A DNA stretch of 64,000 bases from Xanthobacter flavus (GTDB taxonomy: Bacteria > Pseudomonadota > Alphaproteobacteria > Rhizobiales > Xanthobacteraceae). The position numbers were made by a program, and so were the translations under genes. This document shows positions 37,214 to 45,905 of the stretch, in pieces. Below the pieces are notes generated by a model that did no database searches, had not been told where the DNA came from, and saw only the letters and a program-made list of their open reading frames with translations. The stretch lies in NCBI RefSeq assembly GCF_017875275.1, contig NZ_JAGGML010000001.1, positions 2,048,501 through 2,112,500 of the forward strand. The letters run 5' to 3'. Each line of letters opens with the position of its first letter. The first letter of the stretch is position 1.

Positions 37214-38422
37214 TCAGACATGATCGGCGAGGGCGGACGCACCGCCTGTGGCCGCCGCCCAGGCCGGCGACATGGCGCGCAGGCGGGCCACGATGTCGGG
37301 CAGGACCTCCAGCACGCGGTCCACGTCCTCGGCCGTGTTCTCGCGCGACAGGGACAGGCGCAGCGCCCCATGTAGCGCGCTCGCCGGCAGGTTCATGGCG
37401 CGCAGCACATGGGAGGGCTCGGTGGAGCCCGACGTGCAGGCCGAGCCGGTGGAGGCCGCGACGCCGGCCTTGTTGAGATTGTGCAGCACCGCCTCGCCGT
37501 CGAGATATTCGAACGCGACATTGGCGGTGTTGGGCAGGCGGTTGTCGCCGTCACCGTTGAGGAGGGTGTGGCTGACCTGCTGCAGGATGCCCTGCTCCAG
37601 CCGGTCGCGCAGCGCCCTCACGCGGGTGCGCTCCTCCTCCATATGGCCGAGGGCGAGGTCGGCCGCAGCGCCAAGGCCGATGATGCCGGGCACGTTCTCG
37701 GTGCCGCCCCGCCGCCCGCGCTCCTGGTGTCCGCCGCGCACCAGCGGGCGGAACTTCACGCCCTTGCGCACATAGAGCGCGCCGATACCCTTGGGGCCGT
37801 GCAACTTGTGTCCGGAGAGCGACAGCATGTCGATCTCGGTGGACTTGAGATCAATCGCAACCTTGCCCACCGCCTGCACCGCATCCGTGTGGAACAGGGC
37901 GCCCACAGCATGAGCCTCCCGCGCGAGGTCCGCGACCGGGAACAGCGTGCCCGTCTCGTTGTTCGCCCACATCACCGACACCAGCGCCGTCTTCGGCGAC
38001 AGCGCCGCTGCAAAAGCGTCGAGGTCGAGCCGGCCCTGGCCGTCCACGCCGATGAGGTGAGCTTTGATGCCGCGCGTCTTCTCGAGATGCGCGACAAGAG
38101 TGAGCACCGCCGGGTGCTCTACCGTGGTGGTCACGATCTCGTCCCGCCCCTCCTGCGTCTCCAGCGCGGAGAGGACGGCGGCGTTGTCGGATTCCGTCCC
38201 GCCGGAGGTGTAGACGATCTCGTGGTCGAACTGGGCGCCGAGGAGGGCCTGCAACTGCTTGCGGGCCTTTTTCAGCGCCTCGCCCACATGCTCACCGAAC
38301 GCATGGGTGGACGAGGCATTGCCGAAATGCTCCGAGAAGAACGGTAGCATCGCCGCGACGACGGCGGGGTCGGTGCGCGTCGTCGCGTTGTTGTCGAGAT
38401 AGACCGGGCGCACGGCGCTCAC
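37214..38422 (-). CDS. nifS: cysteine desulfurase NifS
   Basis: 402-aa group I cysteine desulfurase. N-terminus VYLDNNATTR, PLP Lys206 in SLSGHKLHGPKGIG, catalytic Cys329 in STGSACTSGS. Supplies sulfur for nitrogenase Fe-S clusters. It follows the Nfu-type gene by 40 bp. The expected partner, a full NifU scaffold, is absent from this window. Confidence 0.97.
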   Translation of the reverse strand: MSAVRPVYLDNNATTRTDPAVVAAMLPFFSEHFGNASSTHAFGEHVGEALKKARKQLQALLGAQFDHEIVYTSGGTESDNAAVLSALETQEGRDEIVTTTVEHPAVLTLVAHLEKTRGIKAHLIGVDGQGRLDLDAFAAALSPKTALVSVMWANNETGTLFPVADLAREAHAVGALFHTDAVQAVGKVAIDLKSTEIDMLSLSGHKLHGPKGIGALYVRKGVKFRPLVRGGHQERGRRGGTENVPGIIGLGAAADLALGHMEEERTRVRALRDRLEQGILQQVSHTLLNGDGDNRLPNTANVAFEYLDGEAVLHNLNKAGVAASTGSACTSGSTEPSHVLRAMNLPASALHGALRLSLSRENTAEDVDRVLEVLPDIVARLRAMSPAWAAATGGASALADHV

Positions 38423-38462
38423 CCCTCGGTTCGGCTGCGGCGTCTTGCTGTGTGGGCAGCCG

Positions 38463-38864
38463 TCAGCGGATGGGAGACGGCGTCGCCGGGGCGGGAACCG
38501 CCGGAGCCGCTGCGGCAGGCTTCGGCGCGGCCGGCTTGGGCGCTGCGGAGAGCGCTGGGGTGGGGCCTTTCAGGCTCACCAGCGGCTTGTTCTGCGCGCC
38601 GGCGACCGGGATCAGCCGGATCAACTCGCCGAGCCGCTCCACGATCTTGGACTGGATGCCCTCGATGGTCTCGCTGGCCAGTTTGCAGAACACGCAGGCG
38701 CCGGTCATCTTCACCATGACCTTGGTGCCGTCGATCTCCACCAGCTCGCAATCTCCGCCGTCGCGGATGAGGTTGGGGCGGATCTCCTCGATCACCTCGC
38801 GGATGATCGCCTCGCGGCGGGCTTCACGGCTCAGCGGGGCGGGCGCTTCGGTCTCGGCCAACAT
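38463..38864 (-). CDS. stand-alone Nfu-domain protein (NifU C-terminal type)
   Basis: 133-aa protein with only the Nfu domain that normally forms the C-terminus of NifU: IEEIRPNLIRDGGDCELVEI and the cluster-binding CVFC (C-x2-C). Residues from about 98 are a Pro/Ala-rich tail (PKPAAPKPAAAAPAVPAPAT). The IscU-like scaffold and the central ferredoxin domain of NifU are missing. Probably a Fe-S carrier acting after NifS or SUF. Confidence 0.9.
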   Translation of the reverse strand: MLAETEAPAPLSREARREAIIREVIEEIRPNLIRDGGDCELVEIDGTKVMVKMTGACVFCKLASETIEGIQSKIVERLGELIRLIPVAGAQNKPLVSLKGPTPALSAAPKPAAPKPAAAAPAVPAPATPSPIR

Positions 38865-38938
38865 CGCAATATCCTCTGTGTGTTCTCTGTTCCACCGCCC
38901 GGCAGGGGACGGCGCGCGGATGGCGGTCAGCCGAAGGA

Positions 38939-39259
38939 CTAGCCGAAGGACTTGCCGCAGGAGCAGCTGGAGGTGGCGTTCGGATTTTCGAAGGTGAAGC
39001 CCGAACCCTCCAGGGCCACCACGAAATCGATGGTGGTGCCGGCGAGCAGTTCGTGGCTCTTGTTGTCGACGAAGACGCGCACGCCCTCGCGCTCCACAAC
39101 GGTGTCGTCGGGCTCGGCGTCGCTGACGAGGCCCATCTTGTACTGGTAGCCCGCGCAGCCGCCGGTCTCGACCATGATGCGCAGGCCGCTGATGGGCTGG
39201 TCGGCATCATGGATCGCGTCGCGGACCGCATGAAGCGCGCTGTCGGTCAAATTGATCAT
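38939..39259 (-). CDS. A-type Fe-S carrier, IscA/HesB (NifIscA)
   Basis: 106-aa IscA-family protein with all three Cys: ETGGCAGYQYKM and SCSCGKSFG at the C-terminus (C-x-C-G). Start at MINLTDSALHAVRDA, 30 nt after the predicted transcription start. First gene of the iscA-nfu-nifS-nifT-SIR2 operon. Classical nif arrangement is IscA-NifU-NifS; here NifU is shortened. Confidence 0.93.
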   Translation of the reverse strand: MINLTDSALHAVRDAIHDADQPISGLRIMVETGGCAGYQYKMGLVSDAEPDDTVVEREGVRVFVDNKSHELLAGTTIDFVVALEGSGFTFENPNATSSCSCGKSFG

Positions 39260-39300
39260 TGCTCGACCTTCGCTTGAGAGACTGGTCTGGCAAGACATCA

Positions 39301-39315
39301 GCAATCCTCATGCCA
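39301..39315 (-). promoter_or_regulatory. sigma54 promoter of the iscA-nifS operon
   Basis: Minus strand reads TGGCAT-GAGGA-TTGC, a near-perfect -24/-12 element. Confidence 0.88.
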
Positions 39316-39375
39316 GACAGCAACGAACTGATTTCTTTCGATTTTCGGGATCGAAGCTGTTGCCTTTGCGACGCG

Positions 39376-39391
39376 TGTCCGGTTTCGGACA
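39376..39391. promoter_or_regulatory. NifA binding site of the iscA-nifS operon
   Basis: TGT-N10-ACA inside an exact palindrome (GTGTCCG-GTTT-CGGACAC), about 94 bp upstream of the predicted start. Confidence 0.82.
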
Positions 39392-39614
39392 CGCCACCGG
39401 CGGCCGCGCCGGTCGGCGACGCCCCCGGGCGCGATGGCGCCGACAGGCGAGCCCCGCGACCCGCCGATCCCATCCCCACTCCCGTGCGCCCGCGCCTTTG
39501 CTGGCTTCGCGCGGCATGGCGGAAGCCAGCAAGGGCGCGCGGTGAAGAGCGGAGAGGGGCGGCAAACGGCGAATTGTCGCGACGGCGCGCTTTCGGCGCG
39601 GGCGTGGCGCAAAG

Positions 39615-39629
39615 CGGCAAAGGCCTTGC
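39615..39629 (+). promoter_or_regulatory. putative sigma54 promoter of the 39792 gene
   Basis: CGGCAA-AGGCC-TTGC followed by A; only the first T of the -24 element is off. The leader would be about 150 nt. The nearest NifA-type site (39376) is about 255 bp upstream. Short open frames in 39392-39790 have no recognisable product. Confidence 0.5.
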
Positions 39630-39791
39630 ATGAAGCGCAGCGCCTGCCCCTGCGCGGGCGGCCCGCCGAACCGCATTCGGCGGAGGGCGGCACTCTCTCC
39701 CGGACGATCCCGTCCGCAGTGAGCGCGGCTCGCGCCCGTGTTGAACCAAGACCCGTCTGAACAGTCGTGAGCTGAACCGGAGACCTTTTTG

Positions 39792-40379
39792 ATGACCGCG
39801 ATCGAGAACACCCCCCTGGGCCGGCTGGATAAAGAGGGGCGACTCCTGAATGCCGTGCTCAAGCAGCCCACCAAGCCGGGCCGCTTCGATTTCCGTGGCG
39901 ACATTGCGCTGAAGTTCCAGCAGCAGGTGGCCGACGAGAAGCGCCCGCCGGAATACACCATGGAGCAGGTGCTGACCTTCGCCGAGGAAGGCAAGTCCAC
40001 CATCCCGGTGATGGCCGGCTACCTGCAGAATTTCGCTTTCCTCTCCGACGTGGTGGACGTGCTCGGCGACGCGCTGGCACCCGACGGAAAGTATTTCCTC
40101 TTCTGCAACAATATCGACCTGCTGGCGAAGTACCGCGTCACCCACAACGGCAAGACCTTCTACGTCCTGCCCTGCGACGAGAGCACCGTGTGGAAGGAGA
40201 TGACCGACCTTCTTTCCATCGACAAGAACGACATCAAGAAGATGGACACCGGCGGCAAGACCGATGTGGTGCTGGACGCCGCCGCGGCGTGGCACGAAGA
40301 CTACGAGATCATCTCATATGAAAAGGGCGTGTCCCTCATGGAGCCGGTGAAGAACCGCAACGAAAACCGCCCGGTCTGA
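39792..40379 (+). CDS. hypothetical protein, 195 aa
   Basis: Not recognised. Soluble alpha/beta-looking protein: NAVLKQPTKPGRFDFRGDI, YTMEQVLTFAEEGKSTIPVM, KYFLFCNNIDLLAKYRVTHN, WHEDYEIISYEKGVSLMEPV. No metal motif (two Cys far apart), no signal peptide. ATG 39792 with GGAGA upstream. Single gene between the iscA promoter and a convergent terminator; probably NifA-controlled. Confidence 0.72.
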   Translation: MTAIENTPLGRLDKEGRLLNAVLKQPTKPGRFDFRGDIALKFQQQVADEKRPPEYTMEQVLTFAEEGKSTIPVMAGYLQNFAFLSDVVDVLGDALAPDGKYFLFCNNIDLLAKYRVTHNGKTFYVLPCDESTVWKEMTDLLSIDKNDIKKMDTGGKTDVVLDAAAAWHEDYEIISYEKGVSLMEPVKNRNENRPV

Positions 40380-40467
40380 GCGGGCCTGTCCCCGCGCGCC
40401 GCCTGCCGTAGGGGGCAGGACGCGCGGGACGGTTCCGGCAGCGGATTGCGACGACTGAGGACGAAAG

Positions 40468-40496
40468 AAAATGGCCGGGCAGAACCCGGCCATTTT
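40468..40496. terminator. bidirectional terminator between 39792 gene and Rieske gene
   Basis: 12-bp perfect stem (AAAATGGCCGGG / CCCGGCCATTTT, 5-nt loop) with T-runs on both strands, between two convergent genes. A second, imperfect hairpin lies at about 40390-40430. Confidence 0.9.
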
Positions 40497-40517
40497 TATC
40501 TCGATCCGAGGCGCCGT

Positions 40518-41003
40518 TCAGACGCCGCCGCCCTCGTCCGAACAGGAGGTGATTTCGTCCTCATCGTCGTCATCGACCTCCTCGGCCAGCGTCACGCCGG
40601 TCACGCAGATGTCGTTGTCGAGCACGGTGAGCGCGACCGGGATGAGGCTTTTGCCCTTGCACGGCCCTTCGAGGCACACGCCGGTGCCGAGCTCGAACAG
40701 GGCGCCGTGCTTTCCGCACATCAGGCGGATGCCGTTCGGGTCGAGGAACTGGTTGCGCTCCCAGTCCAGCTGCACCTGGTCGTGCGGGCAGCGGTTGATA
40801 TAGCCGAACACCTGCCGGCCCCAGCGCACCACGACGATCTTGAACGGCTGTTCGGTACCGTCCTCCGCCACCTGCATCAGTTCGAAACCCCGCGCCCTCT
40901 GGCTGGGGATGTCGCTCATGGAGCAGATGACGTAGGCGACGGTGGCCGCGTCGTTCGGGATGGCATCCTGGGGGGCCTCGTTGTCGATGACGGTCGGTTC
41001 CAT
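40518..41003 (-). CDS. Rieske [2Fe-2S] protein, copy 2
   Basis: 161-aa soluble Rieske protein: NRCPHDQVQLDWERNQF and MCGKHGALFELGTG hold the two Cys and two His ligands. The C-terminus is very acidic (VDDDDEDEI). ATG 41003 has GAGGAT before it; a GTG at 41018 overlapping the oxidase stop lacks a ribosome binding site. Related to the Rieske protein at 25168; follows the amine oxidase-like gene and may be its electron partner. Confidence 0.85.
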   Translation of the reverse strand: MEPTVIDNEAPQDAIPNDAATVAYVICSMSDIPSQRARGFELMQVAEDGTEQPFKIVVVRWGRQVFGYINRCPHDQVQLDWERNQFLDPNGIRLMCGKHGALFELGTGVCLEGPCKGKSLIPVALTVLDNDICVTGVTLAEEVDDDDEDEITSCSDEGGGV

Positions 41004-41014
41004 CTGATCCTCGT

Positions 41015-42643
41015 TCACGATGCGCGCGTCAGGACCGGGCCGCTGGCGGCACCGGGGGGAAGGGGGGTGCCGGCTTCGGCCTTGGCGAGCAGGCGACGGT
41101 TGGCGGCGAGGCAGAAGTCGCGCCAGGCGGCGGCGACGTCGCGCAGGATGGTCTGCACATAGTCGCGCGAGAGGTGATGCTCGCCGGGAAAGTTGGAAAG
41201 TGCACAGGACGTGCGGTTGAACGCGACAACATCATCCAGCAGCGTCTGGATGAAATCGCGGAACGGCAGTTGCACGTCGCTCATCAGCGCAGAGCGGCCC
41301 TTCTCCACCGGCACGTCGGTCATGTCGAAGGGCAGGGTCTCGATCAGATCGGCCGCGCGCTCGTAGATGTCTTCTATGGCCCCCAGCATGGCCCGCTGGG
41401 TAAGCTGTTCGCGATCCTGGCTGGCGAGCGCGCGGTTGAGGCGGATGCGATAGGCCTCGAATGCCGCATCGTTCTGGCCGGCCACCCAATTGGCGAACCG
41501 CGCGATGCTGGCGCCATTCACCGGCAAGCCCTCGGGAATGGCGATCCCCGTCTCCTCCGCCCGCGCGCGGGACAGGGCGCGGTCAATGCGGCGCGCGGCC
41601 TCCAGCGCACCCTCGAGATAGCCGGCGCCCTGCGTCGCCGTCTCCGAACCGCCGAGATGCAGCCGCCCGTCCCACAGTGGCCGCCGCAGCAGGGGATTGG
41701 AGAAGGCGACATGCTCGCCGCGCGGCTCCGCCTTGTCGCGAGCCGAACAGGTGAAGGCTTCCGACGCCCAGTCCTGATAGAGCTGCTCGCCGCCGTCCGC
41801 AGCCGAGCCGAACACCTGCGCCATCTGGCTGTCCATCAACATGGTCAGGCCATCGGCGAAGGCTTCGCGCAGGTCGGGAGGGAAACTCAGGAAGCCGCCC
41901 AGCGCCGCCTTCGCGCCGGTGACGTCGCAGGCGTCGAAAATCTCGCCCACCACCGCCTGCTCATGAGTAACGAAGGCGTTGCCCGACTGGCCCGCGAGCC
42001 GCCAGAAGGCTGAGGGATAGGCCATCACCACCTTCGCCTGCTGGGCCATCCAGGTGGGCGCGGCACCCATCGCGTCGAAGGTGGCGTGGTCAAGCTCGGG
42101 AATGAAGCGCACCGTCTCGGCGACGAGGCGGGGCGGCAGGGCCAGCACCGCATGGCGGGCCTCGACGATGATGAAGGCGTCGTCCACGCGGAAGGTGAGG
42201 ACCACGTGGTCGCCCTTGTCCTCCACACTGTGGAGCACGTGGTTGAGGCGCAGGCGCTCCTCGCCGATCCCTTCGGCCAGGACCGATACCAGGCGGGCCA
42301 TGCCGCCGGCCACGCGCTGCGCGCCGCCGTGAACCTCCTGGGTGAAGGCCTGCGGCTGCTTGTCGGCTTCGGTCAGGTGCAGCACGGTGCCTTCGTCATG
42401 CTGTGAAAAGGCTACGAGGCCGAGTTCGGCGACGAAGGCGGCGATCAGTGGCTGGGTCTCGGGCCAGAACCAGGTGGGGCCGAGATCGAACGCCGCGCCA
42501 TTGCTGGCGGCCACGGCCGACAGGATGCGTCCGCCGAGCCGCGGGCGCGCCTCGAATACAGTGAAGCTGCGGCCCTGCATCTTGAACTGCCGCGCCAGCG
42601 CGAGGCCGCAGAGCCCTCCGCCGATGATCGCCGTATCCAGCAT
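41015..42643 (-). CDS. FAD-dependent amine oxidase-like protein
   Basis: 542-aa flavoprotein of the monoamine oxidase type. FAD fold AIIGGGLCGLALARQF at residue 5, ARPRLGGRILSAVA, and LHLGGSETATQGAGYLEGAL near residue 365. After the oxidase domain comes a helical extension of about 150 residues (from about 400) with no recognised motif. Start at MLDTAIIGGG (42643); the longer frame is Arg-rich and implausible. Substrate unknown. Confidence 0.85.
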   Translation of the reverse strand: MLDTAIIGGGLCGLALARQFKMQGRSFTVFEARPRLGGRILSAVAASNGAAFDLGPTWFWPETQPLIAAFVAELGLVAFSQHDEGTVLHLTEADKQPQAFTQEVHGGAQRVAGGMARLVSVLAEGIGEERLRLNHVLHSVEDKGDHVVLTFRVDDAFIIVEARHAVLALPPRLVAETVRFIPELDHATFDAMGAAPTWMAQQAKVVMAYPSAFWRLAGQSGNAFVTHEQAVVGEIFDACDVTGAKAALGGFLSFPPDLREAFADGLTMLMDSQMAQVFGSAADGGEQLYQDWASEAFTCSARDKAEPRGEHVAFSNPLLRRPLWDGRLHLGGSETATQGAGYLEGALEAARRIDRALSRARAEETGIAIPEGLPVNGASIARFANWVAGQNDAAFEAYRIRLNRALASQDREQLTQRAMLGAIEDIYERAADLIETLPFDMTDVPVEKGRSALMSDVQLPFRDFIQTLLDDVVAFNRTSCALSNFPGEHHLSRDYVQTILRDVAAAWRDFCLAANRRLLAKAEAGTPLPPGAASGPVLTRAS

Positions 42644-42962
42644 GGAACAGTCCTCGCGAATCTTGCTGATTGGAGCCCTTGCAAGATTCGCGCACAGTTC
42701 CGGGAAATATGGCCTTGCGGGCATTTCCAACGCCCTGCGGCGGCGGGCGCGGACGGCTTTGGCCCTCGCCCTGTGGGATCGCACACCTCGCCAGCGTCGC
42801 ATTTCCCGCGTGGTGCGACGGATTTCCGACATGGCGCCCACATTTACCTCCGGCCAATCGGCCGTCTTCCGGCCTGTCCACGGCCGCAAACCCGCGTCGG
42901 CGCGAGATTTTTGACCCTTTTGCGAGACGAGCCGAAGTCATCGCGCCCACCCGCCGGCGGGC

Positions 42963-42977
42963 TGGCACGAAACTTGA
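42963..42977 (+). promoter_or_regulatory. possible sigma54 promoter of the 43028 gene
   Basis: TGGCAC-GAAAC-TTGA: perfect -24 but the -12 GC is GA. No exact NifA site found in the 384-bp divergent region 42644-43027 (near-matches only). Confidence 0.4.
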
Positions 42978-43027
42978 TCCCGTTGAGGGACAGTTCGTTT
43001 GACCGTTTCTGCCCCCGGAGATTGGAA

Positions 43028-43489
43028 ATGCTCGTCGCGTCCGAATTCGCGTCGTCCTCGCTCGACGACATCAAGGCAGCCCTCGCGGGCGGCACCCTCA
43101 CCTTCTATTCCGTCGCCCGGCCGGTGAGCGCCGATCATGCGGTGGACCGCAGCGGCAAGCTTGCCGCATTCACCTTTGCGACCCCGGCTTTCAGCACGCC
43201 CTCCGAGGACGGCTCGGAAGTGCCGAGTTTCGTCGAAGCAGCCGTGAAGGCGTCTGAAGTCGGCACGCCCGGCTTCGCCCGCGCGCTGACCGCCGACGGC
43301 AAGACCGTCGCCGACTTCTCTGTCGGTCCCGGCGCGCGCGAGATCAAGCTTGCGGAAGTCTCCTGCTCGCCGGGCGCCCCGGTGAAGGTGGTGAAGTTCA
43401 CCGTCAATCCGGAAGGCGGCTGGCCGGAGCGTCCCGACTATTACGACGCCCATCCGCGCCCCGGCTTCAGCCTGCCCAAGGTGCGCTGA
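43028..43489 (+). CDS. hypothetical protein, 153 aa
   Basis: Not recognised. Soluble, beta-rich outline (GTLTFYSVARPVSADHAVD; KLAAFTFATPAFSTP; VKVVKFTVNPEGGWPERPDY). One Cys. ATG 43028 preceded by GGAGATTGG. Followed by a hairpin and then the sulfurtransferase gene on the same strand. Confidence 0.7.
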   Translation: MLVASEFASSSLDDIKAALAGGTLTFYSVARPVSADHAVDRSGKLAAFTFATPAFSTPSEDGSEVPSFVEAAVKASEVGTPGFARALTADGKTVADFSVGPGAREIKLAEVSCSPGAPVKVVKFTVNPEGGWPERPDYYDAHPRPGFSLPKVR

Positions 43490-43502
43490 GCCATCTGATT
43501 TC

Positions 43503-43527
43503 GTCCCGGGGCCCCGTGCCCCGGGAC
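43503..43527 (+). terminator. hairpin between 43028 gene and sulfurtransferase gene
   Basis: 9-bp perfect stem (GTCCCGGGG / CCCCGGGAC, 7-nt loop) 14 nt after the stop; no T-run, so possibly an attenuator. Confidence 0.45.
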
Positions 43528-43605
43528 GTGACTGCCCCGGGACGCGCTGCCCGGACGTGAATGCCGACCAGAGACCATTCCACAGCCACAGGAGAGCCTT
43601 GCGTC

Positions 43606-44466
43606 ATGTCCACCGTTCTTCCCGGACCGCTGGTGAGCACCCAATGGCTGGCGGACCATCTGTCGGCACCGGACGTGAAGATTCTGGACTGCACCTGGCT
43701 GCATGAAAGCTCCAACATGGACGGGCGCACGCAGTATCGCGGCCGCCATCTGCCGGGCTCGGTGCATTTCGATATCGACGCCGTGGCGGACAAGTCCAGC
43801 CCCCTCCCCCACATGCTGCCGCCGGCGGCGGAGTTCGCCAAGAAAGTAGGCCTGCTTGGCATCGGCGATGGCGACAAGGTGATCGTCTACGACCGCATGT
43901 GCGGCGGCGCGGCGGCCGCGCGCGTTTGGTGGATGTTCCGCACCTTCGGCTATCACGACGTGGCCATGCTCGACGGCGGCTACGGCAAGTGGGTGAAGGA
44001 GAAGCTCCCGTCCGACATGTCTCCGGTGCGGCCGGAGCCCAAGACCTTCACCGCCGTGCTCGACCCCACGCTGGTACGTTCGCTGGACCAGATGCTGGCC
44101 AACGTCGCCTCCGGCACCGAACAGGTGATCGACGCGCGCGGGCCGGCGAAATTCACCGGGAGCCAGGACGATGTCTTCCCGGCGAAGAAGAAGGGCCACA
44201 TCCCCGGCGCCATCAACCTGCCGTGGGGCGATCTCATCGTCGAGGAGAGCGGCGAGCTGGTTCAGCCCGACGCCATCAGAGCGCGCCTCGCTGCCGCCGG
44301 CGTCGATCTGGAAAAGCCCATCGTCGTCACCTGTGCCTCCGGCACCATTGCCTGCGTGGTCATGCTCGCCCTCTACCTCCTCGGCAAGACGGACGTCGCG
44401 CTCTACGACGGCTCGTGGGCCGAATGGGGCCTGAAGGACGAGACGCCCAGCGCGGCGGCGGCCTGA
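43606..44466 (+). CDS. sulfurtransferase with two rhodanese domains (SseA-like)
   Basis: 286-aa tandem rhodanese protein. N-terminal inactive domain (RGRHLPGSVHFDIDAVADKS) and C-terminal catalytic domain with Cys in VTCASGTIACVV. The loop CASGTIA resembles the CGSG-type of 3-mercaptopyruvate sulfurtransferase. Start at MSTVLPGPLVST. A second persulfide carrier in the island besides the rhodanese-ankyrin fusion; link to Fe-S assembly is inferred. Confidence 0.9.
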   Translation: MSTVLPGPLVSTQWLADHLSAPDVKILDCTWLHESSNMDGRTQYRGRHLPGSVHFDIDAVADKSSPLPHMLPPAAEFAKKVGLLGIGDGDKVIVYDRMCGGAAAARVWWMFRTFGYHDVAMLDGGYGKWVKEKLPSDMSPVRPEPKTFTAVLDPTLVRSLDQMLANVASGTEQVIDARGPAKFTGSQDDVFPAKKKGHIPGAINLPWGDLIVEESGELVQPDAIRARLAAAGVDLEKPIVVTCASGTIACVVMLALYLLGKTDVALYDGSWAEWGLKDETPSAAAA

Positions 44467-44477
44467 GGGGAAACGCC

Positions 44478-44732
44478 ATGGCGACCGACGACCTCACGCT
44501 TCTCGGCGACGGCGACGAATTCACGCTGCACGGTGCTGATGACCAGACCCATTTCGTCCTGCGCTTCAAGCCGGACGGCCTCGTTGCGGACATTTCCGGA
44601 GAGGACGCGGAGCGGTTCCGCGGCGACTATGAAACGATCCGGGTCCAGTATCCGGACTGGAGTTCGGACCAAGTCCTGGCCCAGCTCTGGGACCAGGGCG
44701 GCTACAGCTGGCTCGCATCGCCGGAAGGCTGA
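44478..44732 (+). CDS. small hypothetical protein, 84 aa
   Basis: Not recognised. ATG 44478 after GAGGGGAAA, 11 bp behind the sulfurtransferase gene. Acidic: MATDDLTLLGDGDEFTLHG, then FRGDYETIRVQYPDWSSDQV and an aromatic end (WDQGGYSWLASPEG). No Cys. Same transcript as the sulfurtransferase. Confidence 0.72.
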   Translation: MATDDLTLLGDGDEFTLHGADDQTHFVLRFKPDGLVADISGEDAERFRGDYETIRVQYPDWSSDQVLAQLWDQGGYSWLASPEG

Positions 44733-44784
44733 GGCGCACGCCGCGCGCGGATGACAGACCGGCGAAAGCCGACGGGAGACGAAC

Positions 44785-45102
44785 ATGGCGACCACGCTCA
44801 TCAAGACCACTTCCGACGGCCGCAAGCTCGAAGTGTCCGGCCTCGCAATCCTGTTCGACGGCCAGCTCGAAGCCTTCGACCTGACCGAGGTGAAGATGCA
44901 CCCCAACCGCCGCAAGATCTGGGAGGTGCACCCCGAGGCGACCCACATCGCCGGCCGGGTGACGCTCACCAAGGAAGAGGCGGAAGCGGTCGAGGCCGCC
45001 TTCAAGAAAGCCGAGGCGGAAATCCTCGCCAGCCCCGCCGCGATCAACGAGCGCTTCCGCATCGCCATGATGTGGCGGGCCCGGAGCGAAGGCATCGAGT
45101 GA
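44785..45102 (+). CDS. hypothetical protein, 105 aa
   Basis: Not recognised. N-terminal beta part (LIKTTSDGRKLEVSGLAILF), then VHPEATHIAGRVTLTKEE and a long charged helix (EAVEAAFKKAEAEI). No Cys. Preceded by GGGAGACGA. Last gene of the plus-strand group before a bidirectional terminator. Confidence 0.72.
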   Translation: MATTLIKTTSDGRKLEVSGLAILFDGQLEAFDLTEVKMHPNRRKIWEVHPEATHIAGRVTLTKEEAEAVEAAFKKAEAEILASPAAINERFRIAMMWRARSEGIE

Positions 45103-45142
45103 AGGTGGCGCCAGCGGCACCGCAACCGGATCCGTTGAAGAC

Positions 45143-45171
45143 AAAAAGCCCCGGGCATGCCGGGGCTTTTT
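45143..45171. terminator. bidirectional terminator between 44785 gene and nifQ
   Basis: 12-bp perfect stem (AAAAAGCCCCGG / CCGGGGCTTTTT) with T-runs on both strands. Ends both the plus-strand group and the long nifH-to-nifQ operon. Confidence 0.92.
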
Positions 45172-45195
45172 ACATTGGCGGGCAATGATACAGGA

Positions 45196-45846
45196 CTATT
45201 CGGCGGCCTCCGCCAGGACGATCGGCTCATTTGCATTGACCGCCGCGCGGGCGTTGCGCGCGAGACGGGATTCGCCATCCTCCGCGCCGAAGCAGATGTG
45301 AAATTCATCGCAGTCCGAGCACACCGGCGCCGCGCACAGGGTGAAGCCCTCCGATCCGCAGACCATGCGGTAGAGGAACTTCTTCCACTTCATGTCCTGG
45401 CTGTTCTTGCGGGCGAGCGGCGCGAAGCGACGCGTCATCAATTCGCGCAGCTCGGCACGGCTCCGCAGCCCGAGATCCTGCCACAGATGGTGGGGGGACT
45501 GGCAGCGCCGCGCGATCATGGCGATGAAATGGGTTTGCAGCCGGCCGGCATCGGAAGAATAGATGCCGAGGATGTCGCGTACCGACTGTTCTTCGGGCGT
45601 CACCTCGATCGCCCGCGGGTCAACCTGCGCTGCAAGCACAGGGGCCGCAGTGGGAAAAAGAATGGCGGCAACATCCAGGAAGGCCGCGCGGTCGAGGCCG
45701 AGGGCCTCGAGCCGCTCCCTGCCGTCCTCCTCCGCCTCAGCGAAAGCGAGGCTGACGATGGAGGCCGCCACATGAACATCGAGCGCGTCCGCACCAGAGG
45801 AGGACGATGACGCGATCAACCAGTCATAGACCTCTTCGGCGCGCAT
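45196..45846 (-). CDS. nifQ: molybdenum-processing protein NifQ
   Basis: 216-aa NifQ. The C-terminal metal motif C-x4... is visible as MVCGSEGFTLCAAPVCSDCD followed by Cys in HICFG, as in Fe-S/Mo-binding NifQ. It provides Mo for FeMo-co assembly on NifEN. Start at MRAEEVYDWLIAS (45846). Last gene of the nifHDKENX-fdxB-nifQ cluster. Confidence 0.93.
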   Translation of the reverse strand: MRAEEVYDWLIASSSSSGADALDVHVAASIVSLAFAEAEEDGRERLEALGLDRAAFLDVAAILFPTAAPVLAAQVDPRAIEVTPEEQSVRDILGIYSSDAGRLQTHFIAMIARRCQSPHHLWQDLGLRSRAELRELMTRRFAPLARKNSQDMKWKKFLYRMVCGSEGFTLCAAPVCSDCDEFHICFGAEDGESRLARNARAAVNANEPIVLAEAAE

Positions 45847-45905
45847 GGCGGCACTCCTTGAAGGACACGCGCGGGCCGAAAAGGCCCGCGCTCGGCGAAT
45901 CCGCC

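Noticed and set aside
39252-39760. Several frames of 97-131 codons between iscA and the 39792 gene
   Set aside because: Overlap the -24/-12 element and NifA site of the iscA operon, Arg/Ala-rich, no start signals.
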